The notes under the pieces: generated by a model
Databases searched by the model: none
Told to the model about the DNA's origin: nothing
Seen by the model: only the letters and a program-made list of their open reading frames with translations
Part shown: piece after piece, positions 56,457-64,000 of the stretch
Numbering within the stretch: position 1 is the first letter of the stretch
Layout of the letters: the number at the start of each line of letters is the position of its first letter
Program-made: the position numbers and the translations under genes
Source of the DNA: Thiotrichales bacterium 19S9-11
GTDB lineage: Bacteria; Pseudomonadota; Gammaproteobacteria; Francisellales; Francisellaceae
DNA length: 64,000 nt
Direction of reading: 5' to 3'
NCBI GenBank assembly: GCA_021713395.1
Contig: JAKJJT010000001.1
Location: 186,001 to 250,000 of the forward strand

Positions 56457-56987
56457 TTATTTATTTTCTTGAAAAGAATTGTACGAATTTTTAATAAACT
56501 CAATTAAAAAAACAAAAGCTAAGCTTAATAGAAATGATAAAATAATACCAATAATTAGTACAGTAGTTCTAGTTAGTCCAGTTGGCTTGTTGCTTTGTGT
56601 TAATTGGCCATTAATTGATAAGTTTTTGATGGACTCAAGTGATAGTTTTGTTAATTTAATTTCACTAATGAGATTAATTAAATAGACAGATAAATCAATA
56701 TGTTCTTCCGTGTCGACTTTTTTATTTGATAAAAGTGCTGCTTCTAACTGATGGTTTTTAAGTGAAGTAATCAATTTTTGCATTTGATCATGCTTTTCTT
56801 GTAACTGATCTAAAGCTAAATTAAGTTCATGCTGCTTTTTTTCAAGCACATCATGTTGTAATCTTTCTTGAGCAAAGGTGATATAATCATTCAATGATTT
56901 TTTATATAAATTAATATCACTTTTATGTCCATTAATATCAAGGTTAAAAAAGCTTGAGTCTGATTCGCTTAAGTTATTAATTAGCTT
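56457..56987 (-). pseudogene. Truncated second wzz (C-terminal half)
   Basis: The frame is open from 56987 to a stop at 56457 on the minus strand and has no ATG in the open part; the first usable codon is a TTG at 56894. It reads NNLSESDSSFFNLDING, a coiled coil of about 80 residues, then a PTGLTRTTVLIIGIILSFLL segment and a short basic tail. That is the C-terminal half of a polysaccharide co-polymerase. The N-terminal transmembrane segment and most of the periplasmic region are missing, and the frame begins where the intact wzz ends. It is probably a decayed tandem paralogue. Confidence 0.65.
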
Positions 56988-57912
56988 TTATTTGTATGTA
57001 CTTTTCAACTAAGAAAATGGCAATACAGGCAAATACAAATGAAATAAATATAGCGATAGCTAATAGTAATGCTTTAGATGTTCCAACAGGCTTGATATCC
57101 TCTAAAAAATGACTATTAATTTTGAAATTAGTGATTGATTCAGGTGTTTTTTCTAGTTCATTTAATTGCGATTTATCTGATAAGCTCTTTTCATAAAGAC
57201 TAATTTTTTTCATTGCTAGTGCAAATGCCTGATTAGCAGCTAATGTCGCACTAGAGAACGTTAGATAATTTGGGACTTCAGTTTGATTGCTAGTTTGTTT
57301 TTTTGGAGTTTTTATTTCATATTGATCAGCATAAGCTAATACTTTTTGTGTATTTGCTAAGTTTGATGATAGTTGTGTTTTTTGAAGTTGTAGTTCTAGC
57401 CGGTAGCGTTTTAATACGTTTTGGTTGAATTGTTCAGATGCATATCTAATATAGTCCTTTAATAATGCTTTTGCTTGTGATTTATTTTTTTCAGTTGTTG
57501 CGACTTGAACTAGAGGAAATGGATAGTTTGAACTATCTATATTAGCTTTTACCGTAGCTTTTTCTTTTTTGCTAAGCAGTTGAGGTGGTGTTAAAATTTC
57601 TACCTGACTTAATAAGAGTTTATCCTCTTTATTTGTTTGAATATTAGAAAACTCTGCTAAGTAAAACTTCAAATAATTAGTTAGTTGCTCATTAGTTAAG
57701 ATATTTTGATAGTGAGCATTACTAATCTTTAATGGCGGTAAAACTGTATAACCATAGTGATATTGATTAGGTCTAAGTTTAATTGCAATAGCAGAGACAA
57801 TAATGCCAATTAGAAAAATACTTGTAAATAACTTAATACGTTTAATAAAAATAGCTAAAATGTCATGTAATGAGATAAGGCTATTATCGGTATATTGTTT
57901 AGTTGCGTCCAT
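56977..57912 (-). CDS. wzz: Wzz-type chain-length determinant
   Basis: A 311-residue polysaccharide co-polymerase. It has an N-terminal transmembrane helix (LFTSIFLIGIIVSAIAIKL), a Pro-rich start of the periplasmic region, a long coiled coil (LELQLQKTQLSSNLANTQKVL) and a C-terminal helix (GTSKALLLAIAIFISFVFACIAIFLVEKY). The ATG at 57912 is chosen because AAGGA lies six bases before it; the longer frame begins at 57936. It sets how many repeat units Wzy joins. It is on the opposite strand to the rest of the locus. Confidence 0.85.
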   Translation of the reverse strand: MDATKQYTDNSLISLHDILAIFIKRIKLFTSIFLIGIIVSAIAIKLRPNQYHYGYTVLPPLKISNAHYQNILTNEQLTNYLKFYLAEFSNIQTNKEDKLLLSQVEILTPPQLLSKKEKATVKANIDSSNYPFPLVQVATTEKNKSQAKALLKDYIRYASEQFNQNVLKRYRLELQLQKTQLSSNLANTQKVLAYADQYEIKTPKKQTSNQTEVPNYLTFSSATLAANQAFALAMKKISLYEKSLSDKSQLNELEKTPESITNFKINSHFLEDIKPVGTSKALLLAIAIFISFVFACIAIFLVEKYIQIKAN

Positions 57913-58060
57913 GAATATCCTTAGAGGATTAAGCAATAGTTTGTTTGACGCTTATTTTACAATATGAAAGTTATACCATCAATAAGGCGATTTAGTTTAT
58001 TATTTTTTAACTTACCACTTGCTTTTTCATACTAAATTGATTACTATCACATCCTGTCGA

Positions 58061-58137
<77 letters not shown>

Positions 58138-58153
58138 AAAAATTTAGAATAAT

Positions 58154-58183
58154 AAAGGGACCTTCAAGTGGTCCTTTTTTTTT
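58154..58183 (+). terminator. Terminator or attenuator between tRNA-fMet and rimP
   Basis: A stem AAAGGGACC/GGTCCTTT (one bulged G) with the loop TTCAAGT is followed by about nine T residues. It should release part of the tRNA transcripts before rimP. Confidence 0.75.
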
Positions 58184-58203
58184 ATCTGGAGAAATAAAAT
58201 ATA

Positions 58204-58659
58204 ATGCAGCTAGTTGAAAATTTAGATCAACACTTACGCCAAAGTATTGAGCAGATGGACTATATACTATGGGGTATTGAGTTACTGCCAATGAAAGAAG
58301 ACTTATTAGTACGTATTTATATTGATCACCCAGAAGGGATTTCTGTTGATGATTGTCAAGCAGTTAGTACACAAATTAGCGGTATTTTAGATGTTGAAAA
58401 TATCATTGACCGTCACTATACCTTAGAAGTTTCTTCTCCGGGTGCCGATCGTATCTTATTTACGTTAGAGCAAGTTAAATGCTTTGAGGGCTTTTTAGTT
58501 AAAGGTAAGCTAAAAGAAGCAGTTGAGGGCTTTAAAAAGTTTAAAAAAGCATTATTAAAAGAAGTTTCTGGCAATACGTTAGTTATTGAAATTGATCAAA
58601 AATTAATTGAGATTGATTATGATCAAATTGAACAATTAAGAATTTCGCCACAATGGTAA
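58204..58659 (+). CDS. rimP: Ribosome maturation factor RimP
   Basis: A 151-residue protein needed for 30S subunit assembly. The RimP core is visible as LRVYID-like LLVRIYIDHPEGISVDDCQAVSTQISGILDVE, then YTLEVSSPGADRIL and the Sm-like C-terminal domain (VKGKLKEAVEG). The ATG at 58204 is preceded by GGAG 12 bases upstream. The first gene of the conserved rimP-nusA-infB-rbfA operon. Confidence 0.95.
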   Translation: MQLVENLDQHLRQSIEQMDYILWGIELLPMKEDLLVRIYIDHPEGISVDDCQAVSTQISGILDVENIIDRHYTLEVSSPGADRILFTLEQVKCFEGFLVKGKLKEAVEGFKKFKKALLKEVSGNTLVIEIDQKLIEIDYDQIEQLRISPQW

Positions 58660-58685
58660 AGATCAAAATGTAAGGATAAAGACCC

Positions 58686-60161
58686 ATGAGCAAAGAACTA
58701 TTACTGGTGATAGAAGCCGTTGCGAATGAAAAAGAAGTTGAGCGTGAGATCATCTTTCAAGCAATGGAAGAAGCGCTAGCGGCAGCAAGTAAAAAGTTAA
58801 TTGATTCACTTGCTGAAGTTAAAGTTGTCATTGATCGTAAAAGTGGTTTGTATAAAACCTATCGCTTATGGGAGGTAATTGCTGAAGATGCAGAATTAGA
58901 AAATCCAAAAGCACAATTCTATGTTGATGTTGCCAATGAAAAAGGACACGACGTTAGTGTTGGCGATATCATAGAAGAAGAAATAGAATCTGTTGATTTT
59001 GGCCGAATTTCAGCACAGTCCGCGCGTCAAGTTATTTTACAAAAAGTAAGAGAAGCAGAACGAGAAAAATTAATCGAGCGTTTTAAAAATCAGATTGGAA
59101 AAGTTTTTTATGGCGAAGTAAAGCGTGTGACACGTGATTTTATTTTAATTGATTTGGGTGATCGTTCAGATGGTATGCTACCACGAGATAAGTTATTACC
59201 AAAAGAGACATTTAAAGTTGGTGATAAAGTACGTGCTGTTTTAGCTGAGATTGATGATACATCAAGAAACTATCCTCTGCGTTTAAGTCGAATTGCTAAT
59301 GAAATGGTTGAAGCATTATTTGAGCTTGAAGTACCAGAGATTTCAGAAGAAGTCATTGAAATTGTGGCCATTGCCCGTGATGCAGGTACACGTTGTAAGA
59401 TTGCGGTTAAGACAAATGATGGTCGTATTGATCCTGTTGGTGCCTGTGTTGGTATGAGGGGGACTAGAGTCCAGTCAATTACTAATGAACTAAAAGGTGA
59501 GCGTATTGATATTATCCTTTGGGATGATAATCCTGTGCAGTATGTCATTAATGCCTTATCGCCAGCTGAAATTATATCGATTATTCAAGATGAAGATAAA
59601 AACACAATTGATGTTGCAGTAAAAGAAGATCAGCTATCTCAAGCAATTGGCAGAAATGGTCAGAATGTACGCCTAGCTTCTGAATTAACAGGCTGGAAGC
59701 TTAATGTTATGGCTGAATCAGAAGCCCAAGAGCGACAAAATAAAGAAGCACAAAGTAAAGTAAAAGTTTTTATGGATGCACTAGATGTTGATGAAGATGT
59801 TGCAACTGTGTTATTTGAAGAAGGGTTTACTCAACTAGAAGAAGTTGCTTATGTCTCACTAGAAGAAATGCTTGAAATTGAAGGCTTCAATGAAGATATT
59901 GCACAAGAACTTCAAGAAAGAGCAAAAACAGCATTATTAACCCAAGCCTTAAGTAATAAAAAAAGGCCAGCAGATGATTTATTATCAATGGAAGGTATGG
60001 ATGAGTCATTAGCACAAGAATTAGCAAATGCGGGTATTATCACCATGGAAGATCTAGCAGAGCAAGCAGTTGATGATTTACTAGATGTTGTTGAGATTGA
60101 CAGAGAGCGGGCAGCAGAGTTAATTCTAACGGCAAGAAGGCCGTGGTTTGAAGAAAACTAG
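58686..60161 (+). CDS. nusA: Transcription termination/antitermination protein NusA
   Basis: A 491-residue RNA polymerase-binding factor. The N-terminal domain (about 1-130), an S1 domain ([29 protein letters not shown]), two KH domains ([18 protein letters not shown] and [17 protein letters not shown]) and two C-terminal acidic repeats with helix-hairpin-helix motifs follow in order. The length matches E. coli (495). It controls pausing and antitermination and usually regulates this operon. Confidence 0.97.
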   Translation: MSKELLLVIEAVANEKEVEREIIFQAMEEALAAASKKLIDSLAEVKVVIDRKSGLYKTYRLWEVIAEDAELENPKAQFYVDVANEKGHDVSVGDIIEEEIESVDFGRISAQSARQVILQKVREAEREKLIERFKNQIGKVFYGEVKRVTRDFILIDLGDRSDGMLPRDKLLPKETFKVGDKVRAVLAEIDDTSRNYPLRLSRIANEMVEALFELEVPEISEEVIEIVAIARDAGTRCKIAVKTNDGRIDPVGACVGMRGTRVQSITNELKGERIDIILWDDNPVQYVINALSPAEIISIIQDEDKNTIDVAVKEDQLSQAIGRNGQNVRLASELTGWKLNVMAESEAQERQNKEAQSKVKVFMDALDVDEDVATVLFEEGFTQLEEVAYVSLEEMLEIEGFNEDIAQELQERAKTALLTQALSNKKRPADDLLSMEGMDESLAQELANAGIITMEDLAEQAVDDLLDVVEIDRERAAELILTARRPWFEEN

Positions 60162-60214
60162 ATGTAGTATATAAAAGTTTAAGTATTAGAAATTCAAATA
60201 TAAAGGAGGCAACG

Positions 60215-62788
60215 ATGACAGATACAACAGTTGCACAGTTAGCCGGTACAGTAGGAATTGGCGTTGATCAGTTGGTAGAGAAGCTTAAAGAAGCAGGTAT
60301 TAATAAGGTAGATGGCAAAGACTTAATTAGTGATGATGAAAAAAATAAACTATTAGGTTATATACAAGGTGGTTTAAGTAAAGCGGAGAGTAAAATTACT
60401 TTAAAGCGTAAAAGTACTAAGCAACTAAAGCTTTCAGGGCAGAATCGAAAAATTAATGTTGAAGTACGAAAAAAGAAAGTGATTGTTAAACCTCAAGAAG
60501 AAGTTCAAGAAGAAATCATCGATCAAATAGAAGTACCTGAAGAAGTATTAGAAGAGACAGTGATAGAGTCACCAGATAAGCTACAGCAAGAAGTAAATGC
60601 TGATAATAAGAAAGCCGAAGTAGCAGAAAAAGAAAGTAAGCCTGAAGAAAAAGAGTTAACTGAATCTGATCCAATCAATAATGATCAGACAGAAGAGGCA
60701 TCAAAAGTAGAAATAACTGAAGAAACCTCACAAGTTACAGAAGAAAAAGATAAGAAGAAAGAACAGCAAGAAAAAGAAGTCAAAGTGCTGACAAAGCAGC
60801 AGTTAGCTGAAGCTGAAGAAGAAAAAAGATTAGCTGAAATTAGAGATAAGTCTCAGACGAAAAAGAAAAAAAGTAAAGGTCGAAAAAAGCATTCAAGCAG
60901 GGATTTATTGGCAGATCCATATGATAATGGCGAGGCTTCAGCAAATAGCAAGAAACAAGCAGAGCGCTTAAGTCAACGCCAAGTTGATTTAAGTAAGGTA
61001 AAGACACAAAAATTTACCAAGCCACAAGAAAAGATTTTGCGTGAAATTGATATTCCAGAAGAAATAACAGTTTCTGATCTTGCACAGCGCATGGCAAGGA
61101 AAGCAGCAGAAATTATTAAAATCTTAATGAAAATGGGCACCATGGTTACGATTAATCAGATGATTGATCAGGATACTGCCGTATTAGTTGCTGAAGAATT
61201 AGGCCATAGCTATCGCCTTACAAAAGCAGATGCCATTGAAGATGAAGTTAAAATTGATACATCAGCAGATGAAAAGAAATCACGTGCACCTGTTGTGACC
61301 ATTATGGGACATGTTGATCATGGTAAAACCTCATTATTAGATTATATTCGTCGCTCAAAAGTAACCGATTTAGAAGCCGGTGGCATTACACAGCATATTG
61401 GTGCTTATTCAGTTGAAACAGAAAAAGGTAACATAACCTTTTTAGATACACCAGGCCATGAGGCATTTACATCTATGCGTGCACGTGGTGCAAACTGTAC
61501 GGATATTGTTATTTTAGTTGTTGCAGCAGATGATGGTGTGATGCCACAGACTTTAGAAGCCATTCAGCATGCTAAAGCTGCTGATGTGCCAATTATCGTT
61601 GCAGTTAATAAAATTGATAAACCAGAAGCTGACCCTGAACGTGTTAAAAATGAACTAGCACAGCATGAAGTAATCCCAGAAGATTGGGGTGGAGATGCCA
61701 TGTTTGTTCATGTCTCTGCTAAATCAGGTGAAGGTATTGATGAGCTATTAGATGGCGTTTTATTACAAGCAGAAGTATTAGAGCTAGAAGCACCAGTTGA
61801 AGGCTTAGCAAAAGGTGTTGTTGTTGAATCAAAAATTGAAAAAGGTCGTGGTGCGGTTGCAACGATTTTAGTTCAATCAGGCCACTTAAAAATAGGTGAT
61901 ATCTTATTGGTTGGTTTAGAGTTCGGCCGTGTTCGAGCAATGCTAAGTGACCATGGACAAAAAATTCAAGATGCACTGCCTTCAACACCAGTCGCTATTT
62001 TAGGTCTTTCAGGTGTGCCAAATGCAGGCGATGAAGTTATCGCTGTTTCTGATGAGAAAAAAGCACGTGAGGTTGCTCAGTTTAGACAAGAAAAATATCG
62101 CCAAGAAAAACTAAAACAACAGCAAGCAAGTAAATTAAGTTCGTTATTTGATCGTATGGGAGATAGTGAAGAGCCACAGACCTTAAGTGTGATTTTAAAA
62201 GCAGATGTTCAAGGCTCTGTCGAAGCACTACAAGAATCATTAATTAAACTATCAAGTAATGAAGTTAAAGTTGAAGTAGTGGCTTCTGGTATTGGTGGAA
62301 TTACATCATCAGATATTAACCTTGCAATTGCATCTCGGGCAGTTTTATTTGGTTTTAATGTTAGAGCGGATATGACAGCGAAAAGACTAGCTGAAAAAGA
62401 AGAAGTTGAGCTTCGTTATTACAGCATTATTTATGATCTAATCGATGATGTAAAACGTGCGATGAGTGGTTTATTATCACCAGAACTACGTGAAGAAATT
62501 ATTGGTGTTGCAGAGGTTCGTGAAGTATTCCGTTCAGCTAAAATTGGTGCAATTGCCGGTTGTCGAGTTATTGATGGTGTCGTTAAGCGCAATAGCCCAA
62601 TTCGTGTATTACGAGATCAGGTTGTCATTTATGAAGGCGCTTTAGAATCACTACGCCACTTTAAAGAAGACGTTCAAGAAGCTAAAAAAGGTATGGAGTG
62701 TGGTATTGGCGTTAAAAACTATAATGATGTCAAAGTGGGTGATCAAATAGAAGTCTATGAGACAACTGAAGTAGAAAGGGAGATTTAA
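60215..62788 (+). CDS. infB: Translation initiation factor IF-2
   Basis: An 857-residue GTPase that brings fMet-tRNA to the ribosome. It has an N-terminal IF2N domain ([20 protein letters not shown]), a long charged, Glu/Lys-rich linker (about 80-270), a second IF2N ([19 protein letters not shown]), then the G domain with GHVDHGKT at about 365, DTPGHEAF and NKIDKPEA, and domains II to IV. A strong AAAGGAGG site lies before the ATG. The length is typical. Confidence 0.97.
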   Translation: MTDTTVAQLAGTVGIGVDQLVEKLKEAGINKVDGKDLISDDEKNKLLGYIQGGLSKAESKITLKRKSTKQLKLSGQNRKINVEVRKKKVIVKPQEEVQEEIIDQIEVPEEVLEETVIESPDKLQQEVNADNKKAEVAEKESKPEEKELTESDPINNDQTEEASKVEITEETSQVTEEKDKKKEQQEKEVKVLTKQQLAEAEEEKRLAEIRDKSQTKKKKSKGRKKHSSRDLLADPYDNGEASANSKKQAERLSQRQVDLSKVKTQKFTKPQEKILREIDIPEEITVSDLAQRMARKAAEIIKILMKMGTMVTINQMIDQDTAVLVAEELGHSYRLTKADAIEDEVKIDTSADEKKSRAPVVTIMGHVDHGKTSLLDYIRRSKVTDLEAGGITQHIGAYSVETEKGNITFLDTPGHEAFTSMRARGANCTDIVILVVAADDGVMPQTLEAIQHAKAADVPIIVAVNKIDKPEADPERVKNELAQHEVIPEDWGGDAMFVHVSAKSGEGIDELLDGVLLQAEVLELEAPVEGLAKGVVVESKIEKGRGAVATILVQSGHLKIGDILLVGLEFGRVRAMLSDHGQKIQDALPSTPVAILGLSGVPNAGDEVIAVSDEKKAREVAQFRQEKYRQEKLKQQQASKLSSLFDRMGDSEEPQTLSVILKADVQGSVEALQESLIKLSSNEVKVEVVASGIGGITSSDINLAIASRAVLFGFNVRADMTAKRLAEKEEVELRYYSIIYDLIDDVKRAMSGLLSPELREEIIGVAEVREVFRSAKIGAIAGCRVIDGVVKRNSPIRVLRDQVVIYEGALESLRHFKEDVQEAKKGMECGIGVKNYNDVKVGDQIEVYETTEVEREI

Positions 62789-63232
62789 GTGGCAAGTTCA
62801 TCTCGCATTTATCGCGTTGCAGATGAAATTCAACGCTTAATCGTTGATGCAATTCGTCGTAAAATTAGAGATCCTAAATTTCAGTGGGTTTCAATTTCTT
62901 CAGTTGAAGTCTCAAAAGACTTAGCTTATGCGAAAGTTTATTATACATCACTATCAGAAGATGTATCAGAAGAAGATCTAAAACATGCTTTTAATAAGGC
63001 GCGAGGCTTTTTTAGAAGTCACTTAGCACAAGAGTTAAACTTACGCATCGTGCCGGCATTACGTTTTATCTATGATGACTCAATGGAATATGGGCGTAAA
63101 ATGTCAGCATTAATAGAATCAGCTAGAAAAGATGATCAAGCAATCATTGATTCTGAAAATAATGATGAACAATCGCAAAATGAAGATAAAAATAATCAAG
63201 AAACAAAGGATAAACGTAAGCGTTTAAGATAA
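62789..63232 (+). CDS. rbfA: Ribosome-binding factor A
   Basis: A 147-residue KH-fold protein for 16S rRNA maturation. The core is RIYRVADEIQRLIVDAIRRKIRDPK, SVEVSKDLAYAKVYYTSL and RIVPALRFIYDDSMEYGRKMSALI. The start is GTG directly after the infB stop, within reach of the AAGGGAG site inside the end of infB, so the two should be coupled. A polar, acidic tail of about 30 residues is present. Confidence 0.95.
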   Translation: MASSSRIYRVADEIQRLIVDAIRRKIRDPKFQWVSISSVEVSKDLAYAKVYYTSLSEDVSEEDLKHAFNKARGFFRSHLAQELNLRIVPALRFIYDDSMEYGRKMSALIESARKDDQAIIDSENNDEQSQNEDKNNQETKDKRKRLR

Positions 63233-63256
63233 CATGGATGTTATAAAAGTATTAAT

Positions 63257-64000
63257 ATGCAAGTTTATTTAAATGAGCTAGGCATTATTTGTGCCTTAGG
63301 TGATTCAAAAGATCAAGTTGTTAAAAATTTGCTAAATAATAAGCAAACAAATGTTATTATTTATGATCATTTATTTAGTGGGCGTAAAACCTATATTGCA
63401 GAAGCGCCTTATGAGCTAATAAAATTAGATCAGTCACTTAAAGCTTATGATTGTCGTAATAATCGCTTGCTTATCTCAGCTTATGAGCAAATAAAATCAT
63501 CAGTTGATAAACTTAAAAACAAATACGGTAAAAATCGTATTGGTATAATTCTTGGTACCAGTACATCAGGTATTTATGAAGGTGAGCTCGCTTATAAGGC
63601 TTATAAAGCTAGTGGTGTTTTCCCAGATGATTTTGATTATAGACAACAAGAATTGGGGCAAATTGCGCAATTTTTATCAGAATATACAGATATTAAAGGT
63701 CCTTGTTATAGTATTTCAACGGCTTGCTCTTCTTCTGCAAAAGCAGTCATTGCAGGCTATCGCCTAATTGCAAATAACCTTTGTGATGCAGTTATTGTAG
63801 GTGGTTGTGATAGTTTATGCCAGATGACTTTAAATGGTTTTGATGCATTAGAATCCGTTTCAGATAGCATTTGCAATCCATTTAGTCAAAATAGAAATGG
63901 CATTACCATTGGCGAAGGTGCAGGTTTATTTTTATTATCTAAAGAGCCATCTGAAATTGAGTTTTTAGCTGGAGGTGAATCTTCTGATGGTTATCATATT
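63257..64000 (+). CDS. Beta-ketoacyl-ACP synthase (5' part, runs off the window)
   Basis: The frame is open from the ATG at 63257 to the window end, 248 codons, with no stop. It reads MQVYLNELGIICALGDSKDQVV, then RIGIILGTSTSGIYEGE, the active-site Cys157 in SISTACSSSAKAVIAG, and VIVGGCDSL, CNPFSQNRNGITIGEGAGLFLL, which are the FabB/FabF-type condensing enzyme motifs. It would extend acyl chains with malonyl-ACP. The start YLNELGIICALG resembles condensing enzymes of secondary or surface lipid loci (such as aryl polyene clusters) more than housekeeping FabF, but this is a guess. It follows rbfA by 24 bases. Confidence 0.9.
   Translation, partial: MQVYLNELGIICALGDSKDQVVKNLLNNKQTNVIIYDHLFSGRKTYIAEAPYELIKLDQSLKAYDCRNNRLLISAYEQIKSSVDKLKNKYGKNRIGIILGTSTSGIYEGELAYKAYKASGVFPDDFDYRQQELGQIAQFLSEYTDIKGPCYSISTACSSSAKAVIAGYRLIANNLCDAVIVGGCDSLCQMTLNGFDALESVSDSICNPFSQNRNGITIGEGAGLFLLSKEPSEIEFLAGGESSDGYHI

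Overview
The window is an AT-rich chromosomal segment of a gammaproteobacterium. The gene order glmM-tpiA-secG-tRNA-Leu(GAG)-nuoA to nuoN, followed later by tRNA-fMet-rimP-nusA-infB-rbfA, is typical of gammaproteobacteria. The proximity of nuoN to rimP-nusA-infB-rbfA, together with the low GC, resembles Francisella and its relatives (Thiotrichales) as I recall them. This placement is an inference from synteny and composition, not from a database search.

Region 1 (1-10,450) is an accessory, partly degraded stretch. It starts with the 3' end of a carB of the eukaryotic/Bacteroidetes-like sequence type and three small genes. These are followed by a broken Fic gene, an intact Phd/PIN toxin-antitoxin pair on the minus strand, and two unrelated orphan genes (580 and 332 codons). 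A nearly identical 312-bp upstream module precedes both orphans and stops exactly at their start codons. Both orphans are followed by copies of the same 68-bp piece of a dead helix-turn-helix gene. Next come a HigBA-type pair whose toxin is frameshifted by an 8-bp duplication, an IS5-family element with a nonsense codon in its transposase, and an intact Fic gene. The repeated regulatory module with swapped payloads is the most unusual structure here; the orphans look like cytoplasmic or secreted effectors, but nothing in the sequence proves export.

Region 2 (10,670-32,250) is housekeeping: folE, clpS-clpA, a SHOCT/DUF4870 membrane protein, glmM-tpiA-secG, tRNA-Leu, and a complete 14-gene complex I operon (nuoA to nuoN, with nuoC and nuoD separate).

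Region 3 (32,350-57,910) is a surface polysaccharide (O-antigen/capsule) locus lying between nuoN and the tRNA-fMet/rimP operon. It encodes a WecA/WbpL-type initiating transferase, a WbpM-type 4,6-dehydratase, a PglK-like ABC flippase, a Wzy-like polymerase and three further glycosyltransferases. It also encodes an AsnB-type amidotransferase and a CDP-deoxyhexose branch (rfbF, rfbG, an RfbH-like enzyme without the usual iron-sulfur cysteines, and a C4-reductase/epimerase). A WbpG-HisH-HisF amidation module, a bi-domain oxidoreductase with a heparinase-like partner, wecC-wecB, and a Wzz chain-length regulator beside a second, truncated wzz complete it. An ops-like element (GCGGTAGTATG) sits in the longest internal gap. 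The predicted repeat unit would contain a ManNAcA-type uronic acid, amidated or amidinated residues, and a CDP-activated 6-deoxy or 3,6-dideoxy sugar.

Region 4 (58,060-64,000) is the initiator tRNA, rimP-nusA-infB-rbfA, and the start of a beta-ketoacyl-ACP synthase gene that runs off the window.
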